DNA of 64,000 nucleotides, from NCBI RefSeq assembly GCF_031458175.1, contig NZ_JAVDXX010000001.1, positions 496,001-560,000 on the forward strand. Direction: 5' to 3'. A program made the translations under genes and the position numbers. This DNA comes from Pseudoglutamicibacter albus (GTDB lineage Bacteria; Actinomycetota; Actinomycetes; Actinomycetales; Micrococcaceae). Below the pieces are notes generated by a model. The model was not told the origin of the DNA. It ran no database searches and saw only the letters and a program-made list of their open reading frames with translations. This document shows, in pieces, positions 25,335-34,858 of this stretch (position 1 is its first letter; every line of letters starts with the position of its first letter).

Positions 25335-26171
25335 ATGGCGAACTACACCACCGCAGACATCAAGGAACTGCGTGAGCGCACCGGCGCCGGCATGATGGAT
25401 GTCAAGAAGGCTCTCGATGAGGCTGACGGCGATACCGCCAAGGCCCTCGAGATCATCCGCGTGAAGGGCCTCAACAAGGCATCCAAGCGTGAAGGCCGCG
25501 CAACCGCTGAAGGCCTCGTGGCCGCAAAGGTTGTTGACGGTGCAGGCTACATGCTCGAACTCAACGCTGAGACTGACTTCGTCGCTAAGAACGAGAAGTT
25601 CGTTGAGCTGGCAAACAAGGCCCTCGATGCCGCAGTAGCTAACAACGTCGCTGACGTTGACGCTTTGCTCGCCGCAAAGATCGGCGAGAACACTGTCGCT
25701 GAGGAGATCGAGGAGCTCAGCGGTGTTCTGGGCGAGAAGATCCAGCTGCGCCGCATCGAAAAGGTTGAAGGCCCACTCGTGAAGGCATACCTGCACAAGA
25801 CCTCGCAGGACCTGCCTGCACAGGTTGGCGTTCTCTTCGCAGTCGACGGCACTGGTGAAGCCGCTGAAACCGCAGCTCACGACGTGGCTGTCCACGCAGC
25901 AGCTATGGCTCCTGTCTACCTCACCCGCGAGGACGTCCCCGAGGACCTGGTCGCTGAAGAGCGCCGCATCGCTGAAGAGACCGCACGCGCCGAGGGTAAG
26001 CCAGAGCAGGCACTGCCGAAGATCATCGACGGCCGCATGACCGGCTTCTTCAAGGAGAAGGTCCTGGTTGATCAGCCATTCGCTAAGGACACCAAGCAGT
26101 CCATCCAGCAGGTCCTGGATGCAGCTGGTGCCAAGGCTGTCGCCTTCGCACGTTTCCGCGTTGGCGCCTAA
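25335..26171 (+). CDS. tsf: Elongation factor Ts
   Basis: The nucleotide exchange factor for EF-Tu, 278 residues. The N-terminal UBA-like domain and signature TAADIKELRERTGAGMMDVKKAL-type stretch (LRERTGAGMMDVKKALDEAD) are followed by the core motif ELNAETDFVAKNEKF near residue 75. The coding sequence shows strong codon bias with many AAG, GAG and CTC codons, as expected for high expression. It ends with a hairpin 42 bases after the stop. Confidence 0.98.
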   Translation: MANYTTADIKELRERTGAGMMDVKKALDEADGDTAKALEIIRVKGLNKASKREGRATAEGLVAAKVVDGAGYMLELNAETDFVAKNEKFVELANKALDAAVANNVADVDALLAAKIGENTVAEEIEELSGVLGEKIQLRRIEKVEGPLVKAYLHKTSQDLPAQVGVLFAVDGTGEAAETAAHDVAVHAAAMAPVYLTREDVPEDLVAEERRIAEETARAEGKPEQALPKIIDGRMTGFFKEKVLVDQPFAKDTKQSIQQVLDAAGAKAVAFARFRVGA

Positions 26172-26213
26172 CAACGCTGGTAGGGGCCTCACGCTCCGAT
26201 AGACACCAGGTGT

Positions 26214-26238
26214 GCCCGCACTCGTCACGAGTGCGGGC
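26214..26238 (+). terminator. Terminator after rpsB-tsf
   Basis: A perfect 11-bp stem GCCCGCACTCG (26214-26224) and CGAGTGCGGGC (26228-26238) with a 3-base loop; only a weak TTT lies further on. Confidence 0.7.
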
Positions 26239-26388
26239 GCAACCGTTTAAAGCCGGCTGCCGCATCGTGGAGCGCAACGGGTCACGGCTCGTGAGTGACG
26301 CAACCGACACGCCTCGAATAGCGGCGGGCGGCGTATGCGAAAATAAAGGTCGATTGCCTACCCACCTTGAACGCCTAAAGGAGCCTTG

Positions 26389-27114
26389 ATGTCGAACACC
26401 CCTAGCAAGCAGCGCCGGCGAGTCCTATTGAAGCTCTCGGGAGAGGTGTTTGGTGGCGGCAAGCTGGGCGTGGACCCGGCGACCGTGCGGCGCATCGCCG
26501 AACAGATCGCCTCGACCGTAGGCGAGGTAGAAACAGCGATCGTTGTTGGCGGCGGCAACTTCTTCCGCGGAGCTGAGCTCGCGGAATCCGGTATGGACCG
26601 TTCCCGCGCTGACTACATGGGGATGCTCGGAACCGTCATGAACTGCCTGGCGCTTCAGGACTTCCTGGAACAGACCGGTGTTGAGACCCGCGTCCAGTCC
26701 GCCATTTCGATGTCCCAGGTCGCTGAAGAGTACATTCCACGCCGCGCGATCCGCCACCTGCAGAAAGACCGCGTCGTGATCTTTGGTGCAGGTGCTGGCC
26801 TCCCATACTTCTCAACCGATACGGTCGCGGCCCAGCGGGCGCTTGAAGTCCACGCTGACCAGGTTTTGATGGCCAAATCCGGTGTCGACGGTGTCTACAC
26901 CGCGGACCCGAAAACCAACCCTGACGCCAAGAAGTTCGAGAAACTCACTTACAGCGAAGCCCTTGCCGGCAACATCCGGGTCATGGATCAGACCGCGATG
27001 ACGATGTGTAAGGACAACGGCCTGGAAATGTTCGTTTTCGGCATGGAAGGCGAAGGCAACGTCGCGGCAGCGATCCGCGGCACCGCCCAGGGAACTCACG
27101 TCACAGTCGCCTAA
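26389..27114 (+). CDS. pyrH: UMP kinase
   Basis: Phosphorylates UMP to UDP in pyrimidine synthesis; a 241-residue hexameric amino-acid-kinase-fold enzyme. Marks are [14 protein letters not shown] at the N-terminus, [11 protein letters not shown] (near 50), the UMP site around [16 protein letters not shown], and [20 protein letters not shown] in the ATP region. ATG 26389 is chosen over TTG 26386 because AAGGAG ends five bases before it. It has the usual place between tsf and frr. Confidence 0.97.
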   Translation: MSNTPSKQRRRVLLKLSGEVFGGGKLGVDPATVRRIAEQIASTVGEVETAIVVGGGNFFRGAELAESGMDRSRADYMGMLGTVMNCLALQDFLEQTGVETRVQSAISMSQVAEEYIPRRAIRHLQKDRVVIFGAGAGLPYFSTDTVAAQRALEVHADQVLMAKSGVDGVYTADPKTNPDAKKFEKLTYSEALAGNIRVMDQTAMTMCKDNGLEMFVFGMEGEGNVAAAIRGTAQGTHVTVA

Positions 27115-27207
27115 AGTGGCGGCCTAGCCCATGAGGTAGGTGGTAACGCTAGAAGCCAAACAGGGTAGCCCTGGGGCTTAGCAAAGCGAGTGAGTAGCCT
27201 AAGATGT

Positions 27208-27237
27208 ATGACAAGATGCACCTTTGGTACGTATAAC
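27208..27237 (+). promoter_or_regulatory. Probable promoter of frr-cdsA
   Basis: ATGACA (27208-27213), an 18-base spacer and TATAAC (27232-27237) give five of six and five of six consensus matches. The expected start of transcription is about 40 bases before the frr ATG. Confidence 0.55.
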
Positions 27238-27284
27238 CTGTGGTGCACGTTGACGGTGTAAATAGAACCCTCGAAGGAGTTCCG

Positions 27285-27842
27285 ATGATCCAGGAAGTGC
27301 TGGGCGAAACCCGCTCCGCTATGGAACGTACGATCGAAGCAGCTCAAGAAGACTTCGCAACTGTCCGTACCGGCCGGGCAAACCCGGGCCTATACGCCAA
27401 AGTGATGGTTGAGTACTACGGCTCCTTCACCCCGCTTCAGCAGCTGGCCTCCTTCCAGGTGCCGGATGCGCGCACTATCCTCATCAACCCTTACGATGCC
27501 TCCTCGATCCGCGCGATCGAGAAGGCGCTTTCCGATTCGGAGATCGGCGCTAACCCATCCAACGACGGCCGCCAGATCCGCATCACGATGCCGGAGCTGA
27601 CCGAGGAACGCCGCAACGAGTACGTCAAGCTTGTGCGCACCAAGGCTGAAGAGCACAAGGTAGCCCTGCGTAACCATCGCCGTAAGGGCAATGACATGCT
27701 CAAGGAACTTGAAGAGGACGGCGGCGTTGGCGAAGACGACGTCAAACGAGGCGAGAACGAACTGAACCAGATGGTTCGTGAGTTCGGCGAGCAGGTCGAC
27801 GAGATGACCAAGAACAAGGAAGCCGAGCTCCTCGAGATCTAA
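27285..27842 (+). CDS. frr: Ribosome recycling factor
   Basis: Splits post-termination ribosomes together with EF-G. The product from ATG 27285 has 185 residues, the usual length, and carries DFATVRTGRANPGLYAKV and the C-terminal helix RRKGNDMLKELEEDGGVGEDD. AAGGAG lies six bases before the ATG; an in-frame GTG 45 bases upstream lacks a site. Its TAA overlaps the ATG of cdsA by one base, so the two are translationally coupled. Confidence 0.97.
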   Translation: MIQEVLGETRSAMERTIEAAQEDFATVRTGRANPGLYAKVMVEYYGSFTPLQQLASFQVPDARTILINPYDASSIRAIEKALSDSEIGANPSNDGRQIRITMPELTEERRNEYVKLVRTKAEEHKVALRNHRRKGNDMLKELEEDGGVGEDDVKRGENELNQMVREFGEQVDEMTKNKEAELLEI

Positions 27843-29359
27843 TGACGTACACGTCTGGTTTCCGGAATGAGTCCAGCCCTGTCGAGGGGCTGGGCTCATC
27901 GGTGTCTGTTGATGAGACGCGAGCGCGCCGTGCCGCATCGACGCATGTCGATGCGCCATCGCGCGCTTCAAGGCGTCCTGCAGCACCCGGGAGCAGGCGG
28001 GCACGCCGTCAAGCCGAGCGAGCAGCAGCCGCGGCAGCCGCGGCAGCGGAAGCTGAGACCCCCGAAGCGAAGGATCTTGAGGCACCAGTTCTCGAAACCG
28101 GCAACGCACAAGCCGACACCACCGAACCCGTGGCTGAAGCCAACACAGCGCAGGAGGTTCACACAGCGCAGGAGACTCACACGGCGCCGCAGCCTATCGT
28201 TGAGGCGCCGGAGCCGGCTGAGCTGCGGGGGTGGAGGGCCGATCAAAATGCGGCGTGGGAGCCTGCCTACGATGAAACGCCCGAGCCTGTTGCTGCTGTG
28301 GAGGCTGAACAGGATGCAACCGCGCTGTATGAGCAGGATGCAACGGCAGCGCATCAAGAGGAAGCACCGGCGCGGTTCGGACACGATGCAACTGCCCTGT
28401 TTGAACAGGATGCAACTGCAACGTATGACAGGGATGCGTTGGCTGGGCAGGATGCCGTGCCTGAAGAAGGTGCGCTACCTGCACCGTACGGGGCGCTGGA
28501 ACCGCTGAGTGTTCCTGATCCGAATGATTTGCCTGAGCCGAAACCGTCTAAAGCGGGCCGTAACCTTCCGGCGGCGATCGGCGTGGGCGCGGGTCTTCTC
28601 GCCGTGCTTGGTCTCGGGCTTTTTGTTTTTCCCTATCTGCTGATCGCGCTCGGTTGCTTGGTTGCAGGTATCGGTTCGTGGGAAGTCTCGCGTGCGCTCA
28701 AGGCGCGCACGGGTATCCCTATTCCGTTGGCACCACTTCTCATCACGAGCGTCGCTTTGCCGTTGCTTGCGGGCATCTACGGGCCTGTCGCGCTCTCCTT
28801 GGGGTTGACCGCCTGCCTTGTGCTCGTGGTGATCTGGAACCTGCTTGAGGGGCGTTCGCACGGCTCACAGTCGATCGGGCTGAGCGTTCTAGTGGTGGGG
28901 TGGGTCCCGCTGCTGGCCTCTTTCGCGTTCTTGATTTTTCAAACCGAGCGTGGTGCTGCCGCGTTGCTCACGGTTGTTCTGCTGGTGGTCTCTAACGACA
29001 CGTTCGGCTACATCGTCGGGGTGACCCTGGGTAAGCATCCGATGGCGGCACGCATCAGCCCTAAGAAGTCCTGGGAGGGCTTCGCAGGTTCGCTGCTGGG
29101 CGCGACCATCGTGGGTATCGCGTTGTGCCTGTGGGTTCTGCAGATACCGTGGTGGCTTGGCGTTGTCTTGGCTATTGCGACGGTCGTGTGCGCCACGTTG
29201 GGCGATTTCGCTGAGTCGATGGTCAAGCGTGCGCTCGGGGTCAAGGACATGTCTAACTTGTTGCCGGGGCACGGCGGCATGATGGACCGCCTGGATTCCC
29301 TCTTGTTTGCGATGCCTTTCGGCTACGCAGTGGTTATGTTGGCTGAAGCGCTGGCCTAA
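27842..29359 (+). CDS. cdsA: Phosphatidate cytidylyltransferase with long N-terminal extension
   Basis: Makes CDP-diacylglycerol from phosphatidate and CTP at the membrane. The catalytic part spans about residues 235-505 with eight or so hydrophobic helices and the CDP-DG synthase signature VKRALGVKDMSNLLPGHGG plus MDRLDSLLFA near the C-terminus. Before it lies a hydrophilic region of about 230 residues: an Arg/Ala-rich stretch, then imperfect DATALYEQDATA-type repeats (near 155-200) and PEPKPSK. Such extensions occur in some Actinobacteria but this one is long and repeat-built. The frame is open throughout and starts on the frr stop. Confidence 0.93.
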   Translation: MTYTSGFRNESSPVEGLGSSVSVDETRARRAASTHVDAPSRASRRPAAPGSRRARRQAERAAAAAAAAAEAETPEAKDLEAPVLETGNAQADTTEPVAEANTAQEVHTAQETHTAPQPIVEAPEPAELRGWRADQNAAWEPAYDETPEPVAAVEAEQDATALYEQDATAAHQEEAPARFGHDATALFEQDATATYDRDALAGQDAVPEEGALPAPYGALEPLSVPDPNDLPEPKPSKAGRNLPAAIGVGAGLLAVLGLGLFVFPYLLIALGCLVAGIGSWEVSRALKARTGIPIPLAPLLITSVALPLLAGIYGPVALSLGLTACLVLVVIWNLLEGRSHGSQSIGLSVLVVGWVPLLASFAFLIFQTERGAAALLTVVLLVVSNDTFGYIVGVTLGKHPMAARISPKKSWEGFAGSLLGATIVGIALCLWVLQIPWWLGVVLAIATVVCATLGDFAESMVKRALGVKDMSNLLPGHGGMMDRLDSLLFAMPFGYAVVMLAEALA

Positions 29360-29409
29360 CCCTCAGATAAACTCTCACTTGCACATACCTCTATCGAAGG
29401 AGCGCCACG

Positions 29410-29997
29410 GTGGCTCGAACGGATAACGCCGGTCTGGCTGGCACTTTGTTTGCACGGGTGGCTGACGACGCCTTTGGATACGACACCGGTCAGGTCGAGG
29501 ATTTCTTGGCGCGTGCCCGTAAGACGTATGAGGCGGAGAACCTGAACAGGGACGTTGTCACGAGCTCTGTAGTGCGGCGGGCAACGTTCGACCCGGTCAG
29601 GGGCGGCTATGATCCTCGCGAAGTCGATGCGGCCTTGGACAGGCTCGAGGACGTCTTCGCGGCCCGTGAACGCAACGCCCTGATCGAGTCTGAAGGCCAC
29701 GACCGTTGGCTTGAGAACATCTCTCAGGTCGCGATGGTGTTGCGGGCTCGTCTGCATCGAGCGCCGGGGGAGCGTTTCCGCCGTCCATCCAAACGGAACG
29801 TACCGTCCTATAACATCGCAGACGTCGACGCGTTGTGTGACCGTCTCATCCAGTACTTCGAACACGATGTCCCCCTGAGCGTTGACGATGTACGCCGTGT
29901 GGTGTTTAGGCGCGCTGAGGGCGATGAAGGCTATGAAGAGAACCAGGTGGATGCGTTCTTGGACCGCACCATCGAACTCATGGCCGCGATCGACTAA
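29410..29997 (+). CDS. DivIVA-like domain protein
   Basis: A 195-residue protein holding three short DivIVA-type units: FARVADDAFGYDTGQVEDFLARAR (from residue 14), ATFDPVRGGYDPREVDAALDRL (from 58) and VVFRRAEGDEGYEENQVDAFLDR (from 165). Each has the F-x-x-x-x-x-GYD-x-x-x-VD-x-(F/A)LDR pattern. DivIVA proteins mark curved membranes and organise polar growth and septation. GTG 29410 follows GAAGGAG by seven bases. A DivIVA-like gene between cdsA and dxr is common in Micrococcales. The long coiled coil of true DivIVA (Wag31) is absent, so it is a separate small relative. Confidence 0.75.
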   Translation: MARTDNAGLAGTLFARVADDAFGYDTGQVEDFLARARKTYEAENLNRDVVTSSVVRRATFDPVRGGYDPREVDAALDRLEDVFAARERNALIESEGHDRWLENISQVAMVLRARLHRAPGERFRRPSKRNVPSYNIADVDALCDRLIQYFEHDVPLSVDDVRRVVFRRAEGDEGYEENQVDAFLDRTIELMAAID

Positions 29998-30050
29998 CGC
30001 GGCCAAGACGACCCACTAGAACGATGACCCACTAGCGCGTGGTCAACGCT

Positions 30051-30080
30051 TGGGCCCGGCACCACAAGGTGCCGGGCCCA
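30051..30080. terminator. Terminator between DivIVA-like gene and GNAT gene
   Basis: A perfect 13-bp stem TGGGCCCGGCACC (30051-30063) and GGTGCCGGGCCCA (30068-30080) with loop ACAA, extended by partly paired AACG bases on both sides. Confidence 0.8.
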
Positions 30081-30092
30081 AACGTTAGATAA

Positions 30093-30161
30093 CTGTATTA
30101 CTCAAATATTATTGCTCACCTGTTATTGGTCAACTGCTATTGCTCACCTGTTATTGCTCAA
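30093..30161. repeat. Five tandem copies of a 14-bp unit
   Basis: Consensus CTGTTATTGCTCAM. Copies start at 30093 (13 bases, degenerate), 30106, 30120, 30134 and 30148; the last three are nearly identical. The block is A+T-rich and lies between the terminator and the 3' end of the minus-strand GNAT gene. Confidence 0.9.
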
Positions 30162-30227
30162 GGGTGTGCGGTCACGGAGCACAGCTACGCATATCAGCTA
30201 CGTGTTTTAGCTACAGAGATCAGCGTG

Positions 30228-30692
30228 TCAGCTGAGTTCGAAGTGGTCTTCGGCGACGATTTCTCCGCGCGCGTTGGAGAAGTCCCTGGTCTGGTCGACT
30301 TGTTTGAAACCGCGGCCTTCAAGGATCTTGTGGGTTCCCACGTTGTCAGCCACCACGGATGCGCGAACAGGCCGCTGCGGGAATTCCTCCAGCATCGCTT
30401 CCACGGCGGCGGTGGTGACTCCCTGGTTCCAGAAGGATTTATCAGTCCAGAAGGAAAGCTCCGCGTAGTCCTCGTGGAAAGCCATGACGATCGATCCGGC
30501 TACTTCACCATCGTGCTCAATGGTGCGCACCTGGATTTTAGGGTCGCGCAACATGAGGCCCCAGTGATAGTCGAAGACGCTGCGGTCGCTGGGGTTGCGG
30601 GCGCTGAAGGCCGCCATATGGTTGGCGTCCGGGTCCTGTTGGTGAGCGAAGAAGTGCTCGAGGTCCGCGGGTTCAACGGGGCGCAGGCGCAT
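30228..30692 (-). CDS. GNAT-family N-acetyltransferase (RimJ/RimL-like)
   Basis: A 154-residue acetyltransferase using acetyl-CoA. The N-terminus MRLRPVEPADLEHFFAHQQDP and the mid-part GSIVMAFHEDYAELSFWTDKSFWNQGVTTAAVEAML show the GNAT fold; the acetyl-CoA loop reads WNQGVTTAA in place of the common R-G-x-G-x-A. The C-terminal NVGTHKILEGRGFKQV matches the family motif N-x-x-(S/A)-x-x-(V/I)-x-x-K-x-GF. GGAGGAAAC precedes the ATG. The substrate is unknown. It lies alone, pointing away from dxr. Confidence 0.85.
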   Translation of the reverse strand: MRLRPVEPADLEHFFAHQQDPDANHMAAFSARNPSDRSVFDYHWGLMLRDPKIQVRTIEHDGEVAGSIVMAFHEDYAELSFWTDKSFWNQGVTTAAVEAMLEEFPQRPVRASVVADNVGTHKILEGRGFKQVDQTRDFSNARGEIVAEDHFELS

Positions 30693-30937
30693 GTTTCCTC
30701 CGGGTGCTAATGAATGAATATGTATTGCTTATCTATCTTAGGCCAGATGGTGCCCACCTGGGTTTTGCCTCAATGTTGGGCTATCACCGGTTTCGGGTGC
30801 CAGCTGCGTTGGCTAGTCGTGGCACACTAGCAGGGGCGCGTTTGCCTGTAGATGCTGGGGCGCTTCCGCAGCAGTGTGGTGGGGTTGCTGGTTTTTATTG
30901 TTGATGCTGGGTTGTTCGGTTTGTGAGGGAGCTTGTT

Positions 30938-32200
30938 GTGGCTAGGTCTGTTGTGATTGTGGGTTCGACGGGGTCGATCGGTACTCAGGCTTTGGCGCAG
31001 ATCGCCCGTGCGGGGGACCGGTTTGCGGTGCGGGCTATTTCTGCGGGGCAGCAGGCTCGCGAATTAGCGTTGCAGGCGGTGGCGTTCCGCACCAGTGTGG
31101 TGGGTTTGGCTGGCGCTGAGGGGATGAGTGCCGACGATGTGCGCGGCGGCTTCTTGCTGCATCTGGCAGGTGCTAAGGAGGTTGCTTCACGTGAGGGGCG
31201 GCTTGAGCTTGCCGGTGTCGGTGAGGTTGACGTCGATGTCGCGGGCCTGGACGCTTATGTACCCGAGGTTGTGGTTGGTGACAGCGCGGCGCGCGCGTGT
31301 GCGGCGTTGCCTGATGTGGATGTGGTGCTCAACGGGGTCACGGGTTCGCGCGGTTTGCGGCCTACGCTGGCGGCTATTGAGGCCGGTTCTGTGGTGGCGT
31401 TGGCTAATAAGGAGTCACTGGTTGCTGGCGGCCGGCTGGTGATGAATGCGGCATCGCCGGGGCAGATCGTTCCTGTGGATTCGGAGCATTCAGCGATCGC
31501 GCAGGCCTTGCGTTCGGGAGCGCGTGGTGAGGTTGAGCGTTTGATCATCACCGCATCGGGCGGTCCGTTCCGCGGCTGGAACGCGCACCAGCTTGAGGAA
31601 GTCACCCCGCAGCAGGCCTTGGCTCACCCTACCTGGGATATGGGGCGTGTGGTCACAACCAATTCGGCGACCTTGGTGAATAAGGCGCTTGAAGTGATTG
31701 AGGCGCATCTGCTGTTCGACGTCCCGCTGGAGCGGATTGTTCCGGTAGTGCATCCGCAGTCGGTGGTGCATTCGATGGTCGAGTTCGTGGATGGTTCCAC
31801 GATTGCGCAGGCGTCTCCACCGGATATGGGGTTGCCGATCGCGTTGGGTTTGAATTGGCCGGATCGCCTGCCGGGGGCGTGCACACCGGTGGATTGGACG
31901 CAGGCTCATACGTGGGAGTTTTTCCCGATGGATCATGAGGCGTTCCCTGCTATCGAGCTTGCGAAGAAAGCGCAAGAGGCTTCACCGACGCACATGGCCG
32001 TGTATAACGCAGCCAATGAGGAAGCGGTGGATGCTTTCCACGACGGCGCGATCGGTTTCCGGAGGATCGTCGAGGTCGTGGCCGAGGTGGTTGAGGCTTA
32101 TGACTCGGATGCGAACACGGCAGAGTATGGCCGTAGTGTTGAAGGGGTTTTGGCCGCCGAAGAGTGGGCGCGCGATAAAGCCCGCAAGCTGTGGGCTTGA
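30938..32200 (+). CDS. dxr: 1-deoxy-D-xylulose 5-phosphate reductoisomerase
   Basis: Converts DXP to methylerythritol phosphate with NADPH, the second step of the MEP isoprenoid route. 420 residues. NADPH-binding GSTGSIGTQAL lies at the N-terminus, LANKESLVAGG and VPVDSEHSAIAQ in the metal/substrate region near 145-175, SGGPFRG near 205, and PNMG-type HPTWDMG near 230. GTG 30938 is chosen since GAGGGAG ends six bases before it; GTG 30923 lies upstream of that site. ispG, the penultimate enzyme of the route, lies 1.5 kb downstream, separated by a membrane protease gene. Confidence 0.96.
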   Translation: MARSVVIVGSTGSIGTQALAQIARAGDRFAVRAISAGQQARELALQAVAFRTSVVGLAGAEGMSADDVRGGFLLHLAGAKEVASREGRLELAGVGEVDVDVAGLDAYVPEVVVGDSAARACAALPDVDVVLNGVTGSRGLRPTLAAIEAGSVVALANKESLVAGGRLVMNAASPGQIVPVDSEHSAIAQALRSGARGEVERLIITASGGPFRGWNAHQLEEVTPQQALAHPTWDMGRVVTTNSATLVNKALEVIEAHLLFDVPLERIVPVVHPQSVVHSMVEFVDGSTIAQASPPDMGLPIALGLNWPDRLPGACTPVDWTQAHTWEFFPMDHEAFPAIELAKKAQEASPTHMAVYNAANEEAVDAFHDGAIGFRRIVEVVAEVVEAYDSDANTAEYGRSVEGVLAAEEWARDKARKLWA

Positions 32201-32221
32201 GTTTTACCGGTTGGGATTGAG

Positions 32222-33574
32222 ATGGATCAGGTTCTGGCGTATGTGATTGGCGCGCTGGTGATGCTGGTGGGTATCGGCATCTCGATTGCGTTGCATGAGG
32301 TGGGGCATTTACTGCCGGCTAAGGCTTTCGGTTTGCGCGTGCCTCGCTACATGGTGGGTTTTGGGCCTACGCTGTTCTCTTTCCGTAAAGGGGAGACAGA
32401 GTACGGGATCAAATTGCTGCCGCTGGGTGGGTACATCACGATGATCGGTATGTATCCGCCGCATCAGGACGGCAAGCAGCGGCCTACACGCACCGGTATT
32501 TTTCAGCAGTTGTCCGATGAGGCGAAGAAGGCTGAAGCTGAGACTCTGCAGCCTGGCGATGAGAAGCGATTGTTTTTGAACTTGCCGGTGTATAAGCGGA
32601 TCATCATCATGCTGGGTGGCCCGTTTATGAATCTGCTTTTAGCGTTCGTGTTCTTTGGGATTGTTCTTACTGGTTTCGGGGTCGCGACTCCTACGACCAC
32701 GGTGTCTGAGGTGTATCAGTGTCTTCAAGCAGTGGATGACGAGAACACGCGCCCGGCGGGGGAGGAGCAGGGCTGTCCTGAGGGTGCCCCAGCTGGGCCG
32801 GCGTATGCGGCGGGCTTGAAGCCTGGGGATGTCATTACCTCGGTTGACGGTGTTTCGCTTGACGACACTGATTGGTCTGCACTCACGGACCGGATCAAGG
32901 CAAGCCCTGATCAAGAGCTCAGCATCGGTTATGAGCGCGATGGTGTCGCATCGACCACAACGTTGGTTCCGGTTGAGACGGCTCGGCCTGTTGTTTCGCC
33001 TTTGGGGATGGTTGAGAAGAACCGTGACGGTACTGCCAAGGTGGAGTCGGTGGGTTTCGCTGGCATCGGTTCGACAGCTGAGATCCGGCCGCGGCCGGTA
33101 GGTGAGGTCCCGGGTTTTGTGTGGGAGAATGTCAAAGCTGTTTCTGGTGTTGTGACTCAGCTTCCGCAGAAAGTTGCTGGCGTTGCCCAGGCCGCGTTCA
33201 GCCCAGCTGAACGCGATCCGAACGGGCCGATGTCCGTGGTAGGGGTGGGCCGCATCGCCGGCGAGATCACCTCTTTCGAGCAGATCAGCGTCAAAGATAA
33301 GCTCGCAAGCTACCTGAGCCTGATGGGTTCGCTGAACGTCGCGCTGTTCGTGTTCAACCTGATCCCGCTCTTGCCGCTTGATGGCGGTCATATCGCAGGG
33401 GCTTTGTGGGAGAAGATCCGCAAAACGTTCAACAAGATTTTCAAGCGCCCTGACCCGGGACCGGTGGATCTTTCGAAGATGCTCCCGGTCACCTATGTTG
33501 TTGCAGGTTTATTGCTCGTCATGGGTGTGATCTTGATCTATGCCGACCTCGTGAAACCGGTGTCCCTGCTGTAG
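32222..33574 (+). CDS. Site-2 (RIP) intramembrane zinc metalloprotease
   Basis: A 450-residue M50-family protease of the RseP/Rip1 type. The zinc motif HEVGH (H25, E26, H29) lies in the first membrane helix, followed by GFGPTLFSF and GIKLLPLGGY; the third ligand occurs in the LPLDGGH motif near residue 380. A PDZ domain lies between (GLKPGDVITSVDGVSL near 200-215). There are four or so membrane helices. Relatives cut anti-sigma factors to release envelope-stress responses; substrates here are not known. The dxr-rip-ispG order is the same as in mycobacteria (Rip1 locus). Confidence 0.93.
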   Translation: MDQVLAYVIGALVMLVGIGISIALHEVGHLLPAKAFGLRVPRYMVGFGPTLFSFRKGETEYGIKLLPLGGYITMIGMYPPHQDGKQRPTRTGIFQQLSDEAKKAEAETLQPGDEKRLFLNLPVYKRIIIMLGGPFMNLLLAFVFFGIVLTGFGVATPTTTVSEVYQCLQAVDDENTRPAGEEQGCPEGAPAGPAYAAGLKPGDVITSVDGVSLDDTDWSALTDRIKASPDQELSIGYERDGVASTTTLVPVETARPVVSPLGMVEKNRDGTAKVESVGFAGIGSTAEIRPRPVGEVPGFVWENVKAVSGVVTQLPQKVAGVAQAAFSPAERDPNGPMSVVGVGRIAGEITSFEQISVKDKLASYLSLMGSLNVALFVFNLIPLLPLDGGHIAGALWEKIRKTFNKIFKRPDPGPVDLSKMLPVTYVVAGLLLVMGVILIYADLVKPVSLL

Positions 33575-33682
33575 CTTGCCTCAGATGCTGCCTCAGGCAT
33601 GTGAAGGTGCCGGCAGCGGCATGGGAAGATAGAGCACAGCAGTGGATTCGTTTATCACGTATGAGTTCTTGGAGGACACCTC

Positions 33683-34840
33683 GTGTCATCGGTTAATTTG
33701 GGAATGCCTACACCACCACCTATGACGTTGGCTCCGCGGCGCAAGACCCGCCAGATGATGGTCGGCAACGTCGGTATGGGCTCGGATCACCCGATCACCG
33801 TGCAGTCGATGACGACCACGAAGACTCACGACATCGGCGCTACGTTGCAGCAGATCGCCGAGCTCACCGCCGCTGGCTGTGACATTGTCCGTGTCGCGTG
33901 CCCAACAGACAAGGACGCCGATGCGCTGAAGGTCATCGCGCAACAGTCCACGATCCCGGTGATCGCGGATATCCACTTCCAACCCAAGTACGTCTACGCA
34001 GCCATTGAGGCCGGTTGCGGTGCGGTGCGTGTCAACCCGGGCAACATCCGCAAGTTCGATGACCAGGTTGCAGAGATTTCCGCTGCCGCGAAGCAGCATG
34101 GGACCCCGATCCGCATCGGCATCAACGGCGGCTCCCTCGATAAGCGCCTGCTGGAGAAATACGGCCGCGCAACCCCGGAGGCTCTCGTTGAATCCGCGTT
34201 GCAGGAAGCCGCGCTGTTCGAAGAAAACGATTTCTACGATTTCGGTATCTCCGTCAAACACTCTGACCCGGTCGTGATGATTCGCGCGTATGAGCTGCTC
34301 GCTCAGAAGGGCGATTGGCCGCTGCACCTGGGTGTCACCGAGGCAGGTCCTGCCTTCCAAGGCACCATCAAGTCCGCAACCGCTTTCGGCGCGCTGCTCT
34401 CCCAAGGTATTGGCGATACGATCCGTGTCTCACTTTCGGCCCCACCTGTCGAAGAGATCAAGGTCGGCGAGCAGATCCTCCAATCGCTGAACCTGCGTCC
34501 ACGCCAGCTCGAAATCGTTTCCTGCCCGTCCTGTGGACGCGCCCAGGTCGATGTGTATGAGCTCGCCAACAACGTGACCGAAGGCCTCAAAGACTTCAAG
34601 GTTCCGCTGCGTGTGGCCGTCATGGGTTGCGTCGTCAACGGGCCAGGCGAGGCACGAGAAGCCGACCTCGGTGTCGCATCCGGCAACGGCAAGGGCCAAA
34701 TCTTCGTCAAGGGCGAGGTCATCCGCACGGTCCGTGAAGACCAGATCGTGGAAACCCTGCTCGAAGAAGCCCACCGCATCGCCGAGGAGATGGGCGCAAG
34801 CGAGACCGAAGGCGCATCGCCTTCCGTGTCCGTCCACTAG
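33683..34840 (+). CDS. ispG: 4-hydroxy-3-methylbut-2-en-1-yl diphosphate synthase
   Basis: The [4Fe-4S] enzyme that turns MEcPP into HMBPP in the MEP isoprenoid route. 385 residues: a TIM barrel ([35 protein letters not shown]) and a C-terminal cluster domain with the Cys ligands in SCPSCGRAQ and [13 protein letters not shown] 33683 follows GGAGGA by about seven bases. It is flanked by the rip protease and a DUF4081/GNAT gene, the common actinobacterial order. Confidence 0.97.
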   Translation: MSSVNLGMPTPPPMTLAPRRKTRQMMVGNVGMGSDHPITVQSMTTTKTHDIGATLQQIAELTAAGCDIVRVACPTDKDADALKVIAQQSTIPVIADIHFQPKYVYAAIEAGCGAVRVNPGNIRKFDDQVAEISAAAKQHGTPIRIGINGGSLDKRLLEKYGRATPEALVESALQEAALFEENDFYDFGISVKHSDPVVMIRAYELLAQKGDWPLHLGVTEAGPAFQGTIKSATAFGALLSQGIGDTIRVSLSAPPVEEIKVGEQILQSLNLRPRQLEIVSCPSCGRAQVDVYELANNVTEGLKDFKVPLRVAVMGCVVNGPGEAREADLGVASGNGKGQIFVKGEVIRTVREDQIVETLLEEAHRIAEEMGASETEGASPSVSVH

Positions 34841-34858
34841 GTAACGGTCTCAACGTCA

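Noticed and set aside
30093-30161. Possible CRISPR array
   Set aside because: Units are 14 bases in direct contact, with no spacers and no cas genes nearby.
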